Below, in pieces: positions 5,285 through 12,090 of a stretch of DNA of 22,904 nt. Source of the stretch: Candidatus Proximibacter danicus. Its GTDB lineage: Bacteria > Pseudomonadota > Gammaproteobacteria > Burkholderiales > Rhodocyclaceae. Positions within the stretch are counted from its first letter, which is position 1. The number at the start of each line of letters is the position of its first letter. The stretch covers positions 1-22,904 of the forward strand of contig JADJUC010000022.1 of the NCBI GenBank assembly GCA_016710885.1, read 5' to 3'. Below the pieces are notes generated by a model. It did no database searches. It saw nothing but the letters and a program-made list of their open reading frames with translations, and was not told where the DNA came from. The position numbers and the translations under genes are program-made.

Positions 5285-6022
5285 TCAGAGCGACAGTTTC
5301 TTGAAAATCCGCTCCGGAATATGGCGAATGATCAGCATGATCAGACACCAGAAACCCGGCAGATAAACCTCGTCCTTGCCCTTCTCGATGGCGCCAAGGA
5401 TGCCGCGCGCAACATCTTCCGGCTGCGCCCACAGCGCGCCCTTCTTGAAGGCAGCCGTCATCGGCGTATCGACGAAGCCCGGTTTGATGGTGAGTACCTG
5501 CACACCCGCTTTCGCCAGGCGGTTGCGCAAGCCCTGCAGGAAGCGGGTGACCATGCCCTTGGCGGCGCCATAGACATAATTGCTCTGCCGGCCACGGTCG
5601 CCGGCAACCGAGCTGATCACGGCAATGGTGCCCGAGCCCTGCGCTTCCATCAGGTTGGCCAGTCGCGTGGCCAGCGCGATGACCGACAGGCCGTTGGTAT
5701 CGATCTCCCGCAGTGCCAGTTCGACCGAAGCCTCGCAGGCCTTCTGGTCAGGCAGCGTGCCGTGCGCGATCAGCGCCACATCGACCCCACCCAGCGCCGA
5801 CTGCGCGGCGGCCAGCATTGCTTCATGCGCGGCATGGTCGGTGGCATCCATGGCATGGGTAAATACCTGCTTCGCGCCGCGCACCCGCAGATCGGCGGCA
5901 ATATTGTCCAGCCGCTCGACCTGGCGCCCGACCAGAAACAGCGAAGCGCCTTGCGCCGCCCACTGCCGTGCTGCCGCTTCGGCAATCGCCGAGGTGGCGC
6001 CTATGATCAGAACCCGTTTCAT
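5285..6022 (-). CDS. dprE2: DprE2-like short-chain dehydrogenase/reductase
   Basis: The 245-residue product is a Rossmann-fold SDR: N-terminal VLIIGATSAIAEAAARQWA (NAD(P) binding, residues 4-22), DVALIAHGTLPD, VISSVAGDRGRQSNYVYGAAKG with the Ser and the YxxxK catalytic pair (about 136-157), and KPGFVDTPM. The C-terminal RHIPERIFKKLSL closely resembles the end of mycobacterial DprE2. That enzyme reduces the 2-keto intermediate made by DprE1, completing epimerisation of decaprenyl-phospho-ribose to arabinose. The start abuts the stop of the DprE1-like gene upstream with no gap, which strongly supports a joint function. The lipid and sugar used in this organism are not known. Confidence 0.85.
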   Translation of the reverse strand: MKRVLIIGATSAIAEAAARQWAAQGASLFLVGRQVERLDNIAADLRVRGAKQVFTHAMDATDHAAHEAMLAAAQSALGGVDVALIAHGTLPDQKACEASVELALREIDTNGLSVIALATRLANLMEAQGSGTIAVISSVAGDRGRQSNYVYGAAKGMVTRFLQGLRNRLAKAGVQVLTIKPGFVDTPMTAAFKKGALWAQPEDVARGILGAIEKGKDEVYLPGFWCLIMLIIRHIPERIFKKLSL

Positions 6023-7321
6023 CTATTTCTCCATGACACGCCGCCAGAAGCCGGACGAGAACTTCGGGTCGACAAAGGACTGGAAAGCCTGCCAGCCCGG
6101 ATAGGTTTCGCGAAACATCGCCCCCGGCATGCGGGCATCCTTGGCGGCATAGAGCCGGCCGCTGGCCGCTCGCACGATGGCGTCTAGCCGCTCGAACAAC
6201 TTGAGCGTCGGCGCCCCACGGTTGGGAAAATCGAGCGCCAGCGTCGTACCCGCCATGGGAAAGGACAGCAGGCCCGGCGAGGATTGTGCACCCAGCGTCT
6301 TCAACACGGCGAGGAACGAGCCCTGCCCGCTGGCAGCGATGGCCGCCAGCATTTCGCCGGTGGCTTCGCGCGCCGCGGCTTGGGGCACCACCGACTGATA
6401 CTGATAGAAGCCGCGTGGCCCGTAGATGCGGTTCCAATTGCCGATGGCATCGAGCGGGTAGAAATAGGGCTGGTAATGCACGGTCTGCTCAGTTGGCCAC
6501 CCTCCTGGCCAAGGCTTGCCGTAATAGGCGGCATTGAAGGCGTGCAGGCTGGCCTTGTTGATTAATGAAAGAGGGGGCGTCAGCGGCACATTTTTCCCGC
6601 CACGCGGCGCTGCAATCGTCTCGTCCGCATGATCGCCGGCCATCAGCACCCCACGTGGCGTGCCGGCCAGACAGTCGATCCAGGCCACCGCATATTCATG
6701 CTCGATTTCGGCGCGGGCGTTGATCGCAAAGAATTCGTCCAGCCCGACAAAGCGCTGGTTACGCACGGCAATACTGTTGCCGGCAATGCGGCGCAGCTGC
6801 AGCGTGGCCTGCGTGATCACGCCAGTCAGCCCGAGACCGCCGATGCTGGCGGCAAACCAGTCGGCGTTTTCAGTCGGCGAACAGCGGCGGCGCGAACCGT
6901 CCGAACGCAACAACTCGAAGCCGCGCACGTGGGCGCCAAAACTGCCGGCGCCGTGGTGGTTCTTGCCGTGCACGTCGTTGGCGATGGCGCCGCCGACCGA
7001 GACGAAGCGCGTTCCCGGCGTGACCGGCAGGAACCAGCCGCGCGGCACGATCAGTGCGAGGATGTCGGCCAGCAGCACGCCGGCCTCGCAGACCAGCACG
7101 CCGGTTTCGGCATCGAAGGCAATGAAGCGGTCGAGGCCGCGCATCTGCAGCAACGAGCCACCGGGATTCAGGCAGACATCGCCGTAGCTGCGGCCATTGC
7201 CGTAGGGCAGCAGGCTTGTGTCAGTAACCGGCAGGGCTGCAGCACGATCCGGCAAGCGCAGTTCTGCCGCCGCCGACGGCCAGCCGAGATTGCCCCATGC
7301 CGAGCGTGCTGAACCTGCCAT
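6023..7321 (-). CDS. dprE1: DprE1-like FAD-dependent polyprenyl-phospho-sugar oxidase
   Basis: The 432-residue product is a vanillyl-alcohol-oxidase-type flavoprotein: LLPYGNGRSYGDVCLN and PVTPGTRFVSVGGAIANDVH form the FAD-binding half. NDVHGKNHHGAGSFGAHV includes His118, equivalent to the His that carries FAD covalently in related oxidases. LYAAKDARM near the end has Lys394, equivalent to the catalytic Lys418 of M. tuberculosis DprE1. DprE1 oxidises the 2-hydroxyl of polyprenyl-phospho-ribose. The residue matching mycobacterial Cys387 is Ala362 (in LALDFP). A frame open to 7765 overlaps the flippase-like gene; the ATG at 7321 shares one base with that gene's stop, so it was chosen. It precedes the DprE2-like gene directly. 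Confidence 0.88.
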   Translation of the reverse strand: MAGSARSAWGNLGWPSAAAELRLPDRAAALPVTDTSLLPYGNGRSYGDVCLNPGGSLLQMRGLDRFIAFDAETGVLVCEAGVLLADILALIVPRGWFLPVTPGTRFVSVGGAIANDVHGKNHHGAGSFGAHVRGFELLRSDGSRRRCSPTENADWFAASIGGLGLTGVITQATLQLRRIAGNSIAVRNQRFVGLDEFFAINARAEIEHEYAVAWIDCLAGTPRGVLMAGDHADETIAAPRGGKNVPLTPPLSLINKASLHAFNAAYYGKPWPGGWPTEQTVHYQPYFYPLDAIGNWNRIYGPRGFYQYQSVVPQAAAREATGEMLAAIAASGQGSFLAVLKTLGAQSSPGLLSFPMAGTTLALDFPNRGAPTLKLFERLDAIVRAASGRLYAAKDARMPGAMFRETYPGWQAFQSFVDPKFSSGFWRRVMEK

Positions 7322-8277
7322 CAACGCACCCGCGCCATGAAGCCGGCACCGAGCGCGACGGCGAACCACAGCGTGGCCAGCCGGCAGATCAGTGTCGCCG
7401 TGACGGCGCTGGCCTCTGGCAGGCCGTTCATGACCAGCAGGCCGATCATCACCGCTTCGCTGCTGCCCAGGCCGCCGGGCAGGAAGGAAAGGCCGCCGAT
7501 GAGCATGGCGAAGGCGTAGATGAAGACTGCAGTCTGCAGATCGAGCGGATAACCGAGCGCCGACAGCAGCCACCAGAAGCCGACGCCTTCGGCCAGCCAG
7601 GCGACGACACCGAGCGACAGCCCCATGCCCATCGCCGGCAGCGAAAAGCAGCGGCGAAAATGCAGCACGATTTCGCACAATTGAGAGAGCAATTTGGCCC
7701 AGCGCCTGCCCTGTTCCGCACGCACCAAGGCCCAGCGATCGATGGCAGCAATGAACGAGGTCCACTGCGCCAGCAGTAGCGCGACGAGGACAAAACCGAG
7801 CGCGAAACCGACCACCGGCCGAGCCGGGGCATACGACCAGAGACCGATGGCGGCCAGTACCAGAATCGACATCAGGTCGCTGGCACGCTCGGCAAAGAAG
7901 GCGGCGAGGCTGGCCGCAGAGGGCACGCCATGAGGCTTGAGGAGCACGCTGCGCAGGGTTTCGCCGAGCTTGCCGGGGCTGGTGGTCAGCGCAAAGCCGG
8001 CGAAGTAAGCCGTGAGGTTGATGCGCCAGGGCACCGGGGCATCAAGCAGGGAAAGGTAGCGCCCCCAGCGCACGAAACGCAGCAGGTAATTCACCAGCGA
8101 GAGGCCGAGCAGGCCGAGCAGCACCCACGGGCCAACCTGCACCACCGCCGCCGTCACCTCGCGCCAGCCGGCCCACAGCGACAGGCCGACGTAGCCCAGC
8201 GCCGCCAAAGCAACGCTCCACAGCACCGCCCGGATGACGCGCGAACCGCCGGCGGCGGCGACCAGTTCAGCGCTCAC
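7321..8277 (-). CDS. UPF0104/LPG-synthase-TM family flippase-like membrane protein
   Basis: The 318-residue product is very hydrophobic, with about eight predicted membrane spans. Family landmarks are LLGLLGLSLVNYLLRFVRWG, then AYFAGFALTTSPGKLGETLRS, AAFFAERASDLMSIL and, near the C-terminus, GGLSFLPGGLGSSEAVM. These match the lysylphosphatidylglycerol synthase transmembrane (UPF0104) family, whose members include MprF flippase domains; this protein has only the membrane part. The GTG at 8277 overlaps the mnmA stop by 4 bp (GTGA) and was preferred to the longer frame from 8301. Position directly before dprE1-dprE2 suggests it handles the lipid-linked sugar they make, perhaps as a flippase. That role is inferred from context. 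Confidence 0.85.
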   Translation of the reverse strand: MSAELVAAAGGSRVIRAVLWSVALAALGYVGLSLWAGWREVTAAVVQVGPWVLLGLLGLSLVNYLLRFVRWGRYLSLLDAPVPWRINLTAYFAGFALTTSPGKLGETLRSVLLKPHGVPSAASLAAFFAERASDLMSILVLAAIGLWSYAPARPVVGFALGFVLVALLLAQWTSFIAAIDRWALVRAEQGRRWAKLLSQLCEIVLHFRRCFSLPAMGMGLSLGVVAWLAEGVGFWWLLSALGYPLDLQTAVFIYAFAMLIGGLSFLPGGLGSSEAVMIGLLVMNGLPEASAVTATLICRLATLWFAVALGAGFMARVR

Positions 8278-9386
8278 GCGATGATGCCGCCACCTAAACA
8301 AACACGGGATTCATAGACGACCACTGACTGCCCCGGTGTCACCGCCCATTCCGGCGCAGCAAAGCGGATCTCGCAGCCTTCACCATCGACGCGCTCGATT
8401 TCGCACGGCGCATCGGGGCTGCGATAGCGCGTCTTTGCGGTATAGACCCAGTGTGTGTGCGGTGCCCGGCCCGACACCCAGGACAGGTCGATGGCATTCA
8501 GCGATTCGGCCTGCAACGCCGGGTGGTCGTGCCCGTTCACCACGTAGAGCGTATTGCTGGCGACATCCTTCTTCGCCACGAACCAGGCGTCGTGCTCACC
8601 CGGGTTACCATCCTTGCCGCCCTTCAGGCCGCCGATGTGCAGCCCCTTGCGCTGGCCGATGGTGTGGTAGGTCATACCGTCGTGTTCGCCAAGCACGCGG
8701 CCGCTGTCCAGCTCGCGGATCTCGCCCTTCTTCGGCGGCAGGTAGCGCATCAGGAATTCCTTGAACGGCCGCTCGCCGATGAAGCAGATGCCGGTCGAGT
8801 CCTTCTTTGTCGCCACGTGCAGCCCAGCTTCCTCGGCCATCTTGCGCACGTCGCGCTTGTACAGGTCGGCCAGCGGGAACATCGCTTTCGACAGTTGCGC
8901 CTGGTTCAGGCGGTGCAGGAAGTAGCTCTGGTCCTTGGTGCCGTCCTCGGCCTTGAGCAACTGGAACTCGCCATTGAACTCACGCACACCGGCATAGTGA
9001 CCGGTGGCAATCTTGTCGGCACCCATCGCCACGGCATGGTCGAGGAAGGCGCGGAACTTGATCTCGGCGTTGCACAGCACATCCGGGTTCGGCGTGCGCC
9101 CGGCCTGATATTCCTTGAGGAACTCGGCAAAGACGCGCTCCTTGTACTCCTTGGCGAAATTCACCACCTCGACGTCGATGCCGAGCTTGTCGGCAACGCT
9201 CATCACGTCCACCAGATCCTGACGCGAGGAGCAGTAGTCGTCGGTGTCGTCGTCTTCCCAGTTCTTCATGAACAGGCCGATGACCTTGTAGCCCTGCTGC
9301 TTCAGCAACATGGCTGCAACCGACGAATCAACGCCGCCGGAGAGCCCCACCACTACCGTTTTATTCGTGTTCAACATGCTCGACAT
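8274..9386 (-). CDS. mnmA: tRNA-specific 2-thiouridylase MnmA
   Basis: MnmA activates U34 of tRNA-Lys, -Glu and -Gln with ATP and inserts sulfur, giving the 2-thio part of mnm5s2U. The 370-residue product has the PP-loop VVVGLSGGVDSSVAAMLL (about residues 11-28), NPDVLCNAEIKF with the first catalytic Cys (105), ATGHYAG, and DSTGICFIGERPF with the second Cys (201). The start at 9386 (MSSMLN) has AAGGA 4 nt upstream and overlaps the preceding gene by 26 bp; a frame from 9413 is longer than family members need, and the ATG at 9377 is also possible. It is embedded in a minus-strand operon after nudJ, as in enterobacteria. Confidence 0.97.
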   Translation of the reverse strand: MSSMLNTNKTVVVGLSGGVDSSVAAMLLKQQGYKVIGLFMKNWEDDDTDDYCSSRQDLVDVMSVADKLGIDVEVVNFAKEYKERVFAEFLKEYQAGRTPNPDVLCNAEIKFRAFLDHAVAMGADKIATGHYAGVREFNGEFQLLKAEDGTKDQSYFLHRLNQAQLSKAMFPLADLYKRDVRKMAEEAGLHVATKKDSTGICFIGERPFKEFLMRYLPPKKGEIRELDSGRVLGEHDGMTYHTIGQRKGLHIGGLKGGKDGNPGEHDAWFVAKKDVASNTLYVVNGHDHPALQAESLNAIDLSWVSGRAPHTHWVYTAKTRYRSPDAPCEIERVDGEGCEIRFAAPEWAVTPGQSVVVYESRVCLGGGIIA

Positions 9387-9969
9387 TCGGTCCTTCCCAA
9401 TCCAGCCAATCATCCAGCGGCATCACCACCGCCGGCTGTCCGTTATCGTAAAACCAGCTATCCACCACATAGTGCTTGCTCGTCAGCGGGTCATCATCCC
9501 GGAACGGCGCCTTCGGCACCTCTTCGATCACGGCCGACCAGTGATCGAAAATCAGTACCCGTGTTCGAACTTGCGGCTCCAGCACCCGATGCCAGTGCAA
9601 CCAGCCGCGCCGCGCCAGCATGTTCAGCAGGCGGGTCGTCGTCGTGGCATGGTCGATGCAGTCCATGGCGCCATGAATCCCCTCGTCCGCGTAATTGCCG
9701 CCGCGATCCGCCCGGATCGGCGATTGCTTGCCGGCCCAACCGAGCAGCCGGCCGATCACTACCGCAATCAGCTCGCGCTCGTGCGCCGCATTCAGCGCAT
9801 CGTCAAGCAGGTCGCGAACCTCGGCAAGCTGGCGCTTGCTGAAACTGACCGTCGCCGTACTCTGGCAACCGTAGTTGTAGCAGACGACAACGCGTTCCTG
9901 CGCACCGGCAGCAACTGCAAACAACCCCAGACAAAGGAGCAGCGTCCCCTGCCACAAACCGTTTCTCAT
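9361..9969 (-). CDS. Secreted hypothetical protein with a transglutaminase-like Cys-His-Asp pattern
   Basis: No named family was recognised with certainty. The 202-residue product begins with a typical signal peptide (MRNG, a hydrophobic stretch, AVAAGA with likely cleavage after residue 23), so it should act in the periplasm. Three segments have the order and spacing of a transglutaminase/cysteine-peptidase core: GAMDCIDHATT (Cys104), FDHWSAVIEEV (His143) and HYVVDSWFYDNG (Asp170). Two further cysteines (30, 35) near the mature N-terminus could form a disulfide. It sits between nudJ (10 bp) and mnmA (26-bp overlap), so it is co-expressed with them. The enzymatic assignment is inferred from the motif pattern only. 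Confidence 0.75.
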   Translation of the reverse strand: MRNGLWQGTLLLCLGLFAVAAGAQERVVVCYNYGCQSTATVSFSKRQLAEVRDLLDDALNAAHERELIAVVIGRLLGWAGKQSPIRADRGGNYADEGIHGAMDCIDHATTTTRLLNMLARRGWLHWHRVLEPQVRTRVLIFDHWSAVIEEVPKAPFRDDDPLTSKHYVVDSWFYDNGQPAVVMPLDDWLDWEGPNVEHVEHE

Positions 9970-9979
9970 CCGTAATGTG

Positions 9980-10438
9980 TCAGCCGTAGTGCACCAGTAA
10001 TTCCAGCGGATAACGCTTCCCGGCCTGCCAGTCCTCGACGCAGCGCACGATCAGCGGGCTGCGGTGGCGGTCGGCCGACGCCCTGATTTCTTCCGGCGTC
10101 AGCCAGCGGGCAGCGACAATCCCGTCATCCAGCTTGCGCTCAGGCTCATGGCCAGCAAGCTCGCCGCCAAAGGCAAAGCGCAGATAGGTCACATCCTTCG
10201 CCTCGTTTCGCCAGCTGTAGATACCCACCAGATAGCGCGGCACGAAGTGGTAAGCCGTTTCTTCAAACGCCTCGCGCACCACGGCATCGACCAGCGCTTC
10301 GCGGCACTCCAGATGCCCGGCGGGCTGATTGAAACGCAGACCGTCGTCGGTTTCTTCCTCGACGAGTAGAAACTTGCCGTCCTTTTCAATAACGGCAGCA
10401 ACAGTGACGTTGGGTTTCCAGATCTTTTCGTTGGACAT
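9980..10438 (-). CDS. nudJ: NudJ-type Nudix phosphatase
   Basis: The 152-residue product has a Nudix box GHLECREALVDAVVREAFEE (residues 41-60), with Glu47, Arg55-Glu56 and Glu59-Glu60 as metal ligands. E. coli NudJ is a 153-residue enzyme that hydrolyses nucleoside di- and triphosphates and HMP-pyrophosphate. WKPNVTVAAVIEKDGKFLLV at the N-terminus and the FNQPAGHLE lead-in fit this subfamily, as does the position upstream of mnmA. The ATG at 10438 gives the usual family length; the longer frame starts at a TTG. The ribosome binding site is weak. A TAAAAT on the minus strand (10474-10469) could be its -10, but no good -35 accompanies it. Confidence 0.92.
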   Translation of the reverse strand: MSNEKIWKPNVTVAAVIEKDGKFLLVEEETDDGLRFNQPAGHLECREALVDAVVREAFEETAYHFVPRYLVGIYSWRNEAKDVTYLRFAFGGELAGHEPERKLDDGIVAARWLTPEEIRASADRHRSPLIVRCVEDWQAGKRYPLELLVHYG

Positions 10439-10526
10439 GGCGTGCCACGGCAAAAATAGCAAAGCGGCATTTTACCGTCTTGAGTCGCAGGACCGGCGAA
10501 TCGCTGTTTTTATTCAGAACGACAGC

Positions 10527-10564
10527 GCGATCAACTTGCGAATAGTACGTTGATTGCGTATATT
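10527..10564 (+). promoter_or_regulatory. higB2-higA2-like promoter and operator
   Basis: TTGCGA (10536-10541), 17 bp and TATATT (10559-10564) form the promoter; the -10 ends 6 nt before the ATG at 10571, with no Shine-Dalgarno. GCGATCAAC (10527-10535) and GTTGATTGC (10549-10557) are inverted repeats (8 of 9) flanking the -35 and spacer, a likely antitoxin operator. Confidence 0.65.
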
Positions 10565-10570
10565 TAACAC

Positions 10571-10909
10571 ATGAAAGCCATATTCGTTGAGCTGCCGGCA
10601 TTCGCCAAATACAGAGCGGATTATCTTGATGATGAAGGATTCCGAAGCTTGCAAACGTTCTTGCTGAAGAACCCGGAGGCCGGCGATGTAATTGAAGGAA
10701 CAGGCGGATTACGCAAGCTGCGATATGGCGATGCGAGGCGCGGAAAAGGAACACGCAGCGGGTTGCGCGTAATCTATTACTGGTGGTCGGCAGGGCTGCA
10801 ATTCTGGCTGTTCACCCTGTACGACAAAGACGAGGCAAACGACTTGAGCGCCAAGGAAAAGAAGTTGCTCAAGGACATGCTGAAAGCTGAACTGGAGGCA
10901 AGGCGATGA
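10571..10909 (+). CDS. higB2: HigB2-like RelE-family toxin
   Basis: The 112-residue product resembles Vibrio cholerae HigB2: MKAIFVELPAFAKYRADYLDDE at the start (given in part), a NPEAGDVIEGTGGLRKLRYG core, GLRVIYYWW, FTLYDKDEANDLSAKEKKLLK and a basic C-terminal helix. HigB2 is a ribosome-dependent mRNA interferase of the RelE fold. The ATG lies 6 nt after the -10 box and lacks a ribosome binding site. The stop overlaps the antitoxin start by 4 bp (ATGA). In Vibrio this family lives in integron cassettes; here no attC flanks it. The ribonuclease activity is inferred from the family. Confidence 0.88.
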   Translation: MKAIFVELPAFAKYRADYLDDEGFRSLQTFLLKNPEAGDVIEGTGGLRKLRYGDARRGKGTRSGLRVIYYWWSAGLQFWLFTLYDKDEANDLSAKEKKLLKDMLKAELEARR

Positions 10910-11229
10910 AAAAGCGGAACCTGTTTACAGAAATTTCTGAAGGCTTTGGGGCTTTGGCCGACGAGCGCACCGGAAAACAGACGTTGCGCACCGTCGAAGT
11001 GGAGGAAAAACCGGCAATCAACGTCAGCGCCGGGGATTTGTTGGCCATGCGTGAACGCCTTCACATGTCCCGACCAGTCCTTGCCCGCTATCTGCGCATC
11101 AATCCGCGCACTTTGGAGAACTGGGAACAAGGGCGAGCAAAACCAAACGCACAGGCAGCGTTGCTAATTCGCATGGTCGATCAATTCCCGGATACCGTGG
11201 AGCGCCTGGCAAAGCTCGAAGCAGCATGA
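10906..11229 (+). CDS. higA2: HigA2-like HTH antitoxin
   Basis: The 107-residue product has an N-terminal segment of the HigA2 type (KKRNLFTEISEGFGALADE), which in the Vibrio protein is disordered and binds the toxin. A C-terminal Xre helix-turn-helix follows: SAGDLLAMRERLHMSRPVLA, then LRINPRTLENWEQGRAKPNAQAALL split over about residues 61-85, where RTLENWEQGR is the recognition-helix motif. It would neutralise the preceding toxin and repress the operon through the inverted repeat at 10527-10557. The start overlaps the toxin stop. Confidence 0.9.
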   Translation: MKKRNLFTEISEGFGALADERTGKQTLRTVEVEEKPAINVSAGDLLAMRERLHMSRPVLARYLRINPRTLENWEQGRAKPNAQAALLIRMVDQFPDTVERLAKLEAA

Positions 11230-11297
11230 AAGGTGCACTAGGAGAAAAAATACCCGCGAAAGCAGCGAGCAGATTCTAATGCGCGCCTGGAACCTTT

Positions 11298-11320
11298 AAC
11301 CCACCGGGGTGGGGTGGGTT
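11298..11320. repeat. Hairpin after the higA2-like gene
   Basis: AACCCACC (11298-11305) and GGTGGGTT (11313-11320) form a perfect 8-bp stem with a 7-nt loop. There is no U-tract on either strand, so it is not a classical terminator. It lies in the 142-bp gap between the convergent TA operons and may still hinder read-through. Confidence 0.5.
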
Positions 11321-11371
11321 GTACATAGCCATCAGTCCCTAAGGTTTTCCCCAAGATGACCGAAAATTTTG

Positions 11372-11683
11372 TCAGCGTGCCAAATGAATCGGCTGCGCTA
11401 CCAAGCGCACACCCAAGGCGGCACAAACGCGGCTGATTGTTTCAAAGCGCGGTTCGCTACCTGGGCGCAGCGCTTTGTACAAGGCTTCACGTGCAATGCC
11501 GGCATCCTTTGCCACCTGCGACATGCCACGAGCGCGAGCAATATCTCCAAGGGCCGCAGCCAGCAATGCGGGATCGTTCTCTTCAATAACCGTTGTCAGA
11601 TACGCCGCAATATCCTCTTCACTGTTCAGATACTCAGCGGCATCGAATTCGGGGAGTTCGGAAATCTTGATTCTCTTTGTCAT
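11372..11683 (-). CDS. HI1420-like addiction-module antidote (HTH)
   Basis: The 103-residue product matches the putative antidote family found with Gp49-like toxins. It starts MTKRIKISELPEFDAAEYL, continues with NSEEDIAAYLTTVIEENDPALLAAALGDIARARG in pieces across residues about 20-55, and has a helix-turn-helix GMSQVAKDAGIAREALYKAL followed by FETISRVCAALG. It is expected to neutralise the upstream toxin and bind the operator. The ATG at 11683 has GGAGG 7 nt upstream, overlapping the toxin's last codons; the frame is open to 11701 but lacks such a site there. Two bases separate it from the toxin stop. Confidence 0.88.
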   Translation of the reverse strand: MTKRIKISELPEFDAAEYLNSEEDIAAYLTTVIEENDPALLAAALGDIARARGMSQVAKDAGIAREALYKALRPGSEPRFETISRVCAALGVRLVAQPIHLAR

Positions 11684-11685
11684 GA

Positions 11686-11985
11686 TCAATCCTCCAAGCA
11701 TTTCGCCAGCGCAACCGCCCGACGAATGTCGGCCTGCTGAGTAGACTTATCGCCACCGCCAAGCATCACAACCAACATCTCGCCGCGCTGAATGTAGTAC
11801 ATACGCCAGCCCGGCCCAAAGTGTTCGCGCATCTCAAACACGCCTTCACCTACCGGCTCAACATCGCCCAAGTTGCCCAGTTGAGCTTTCCGTAGTCGCT
11901 TAATAAGACGCTGCCGTGTCAGCCCATCTTTTAAGCCATTGAGCCAGTCAGAGAACTCGTTGAGGCGTTTTACCGTATAGGTCAT
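11686..11985 (-). CDS. Gp49/HI1419-like RelE/ParE superfamily toxin
   Basis: The 99-residue product fits the phage-derived Gp49-like toxins paired with HI1420-type antidotes: FSDWLNGLKDGLTRQRLIKR, then LGNLGDVEPVGEGVFEMREHFGPGWRMYY, where the FGPGWRMYY block is diagnostic, followed by VVMLGGGDKSTQQADIRRAVALA. The fold is RelE-like; the target (mRNA, or gyrase as in ParE) cannot be told. The toxin comes first in the operon. The ATG at 11985 lies 6 nt after the -10 box and has no Shine-Dalgarno, so leaderless translation is likely. The operon faces the higB2-higA2-like pair. Confidence 0.9.
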   Translation of the reverse strand: MTYTVKRLNEFSDWLNGLKDGLTRQRLIKRLRKAQLGNLGDVEPVGEGVFEMREHFGPGWRMYYIQRGEMLVVMLGGGDKSTQQADIRRAVALAKCLED

Positions 11986-11991
11986 TAGCCA

Positions 11992-12019
11992 AGTGTAATC
12001 GACCGATTACAAAAATCAA
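11992..12019 (-). promoter_or_regulatory. Promoter and palindromic operator of the Gp49-like TA operon
   Basis: On the minus strand TTGATT (12019-12014), 16 bp and TACACT (11997-11992) form a promoter whose -10 ends 6 nt before the ATG. A perfect palindrome TGTAATCG-AC-CGATTACA (plus strand 11994-12011) overlaps the -10 and spacer, a strong candidate for the antidote operator. Confidence 0.7.
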
Positions 12020-12090
12020 ACATTTTTTAACGGGTGGTAAAGAAGTCTGTGCCACAAGGGGGCAGCATCGGGCTGCTTTTCGAATCCCGT

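Noticed and set aside
6023..7765. Longer start for the DprE1-like gene giving 580 residues
   Set aside because: The extra N-terminus lies out of frame inside the UPF0104 gene and has no DprE1 similarity; the ATG at 7321 joins the upstream stop.
8451..9842. 463-codon plus-strand open frame
   Set aside because: It is antisense to mnmA and the secreted-protein gene, both of which have clear motifs.
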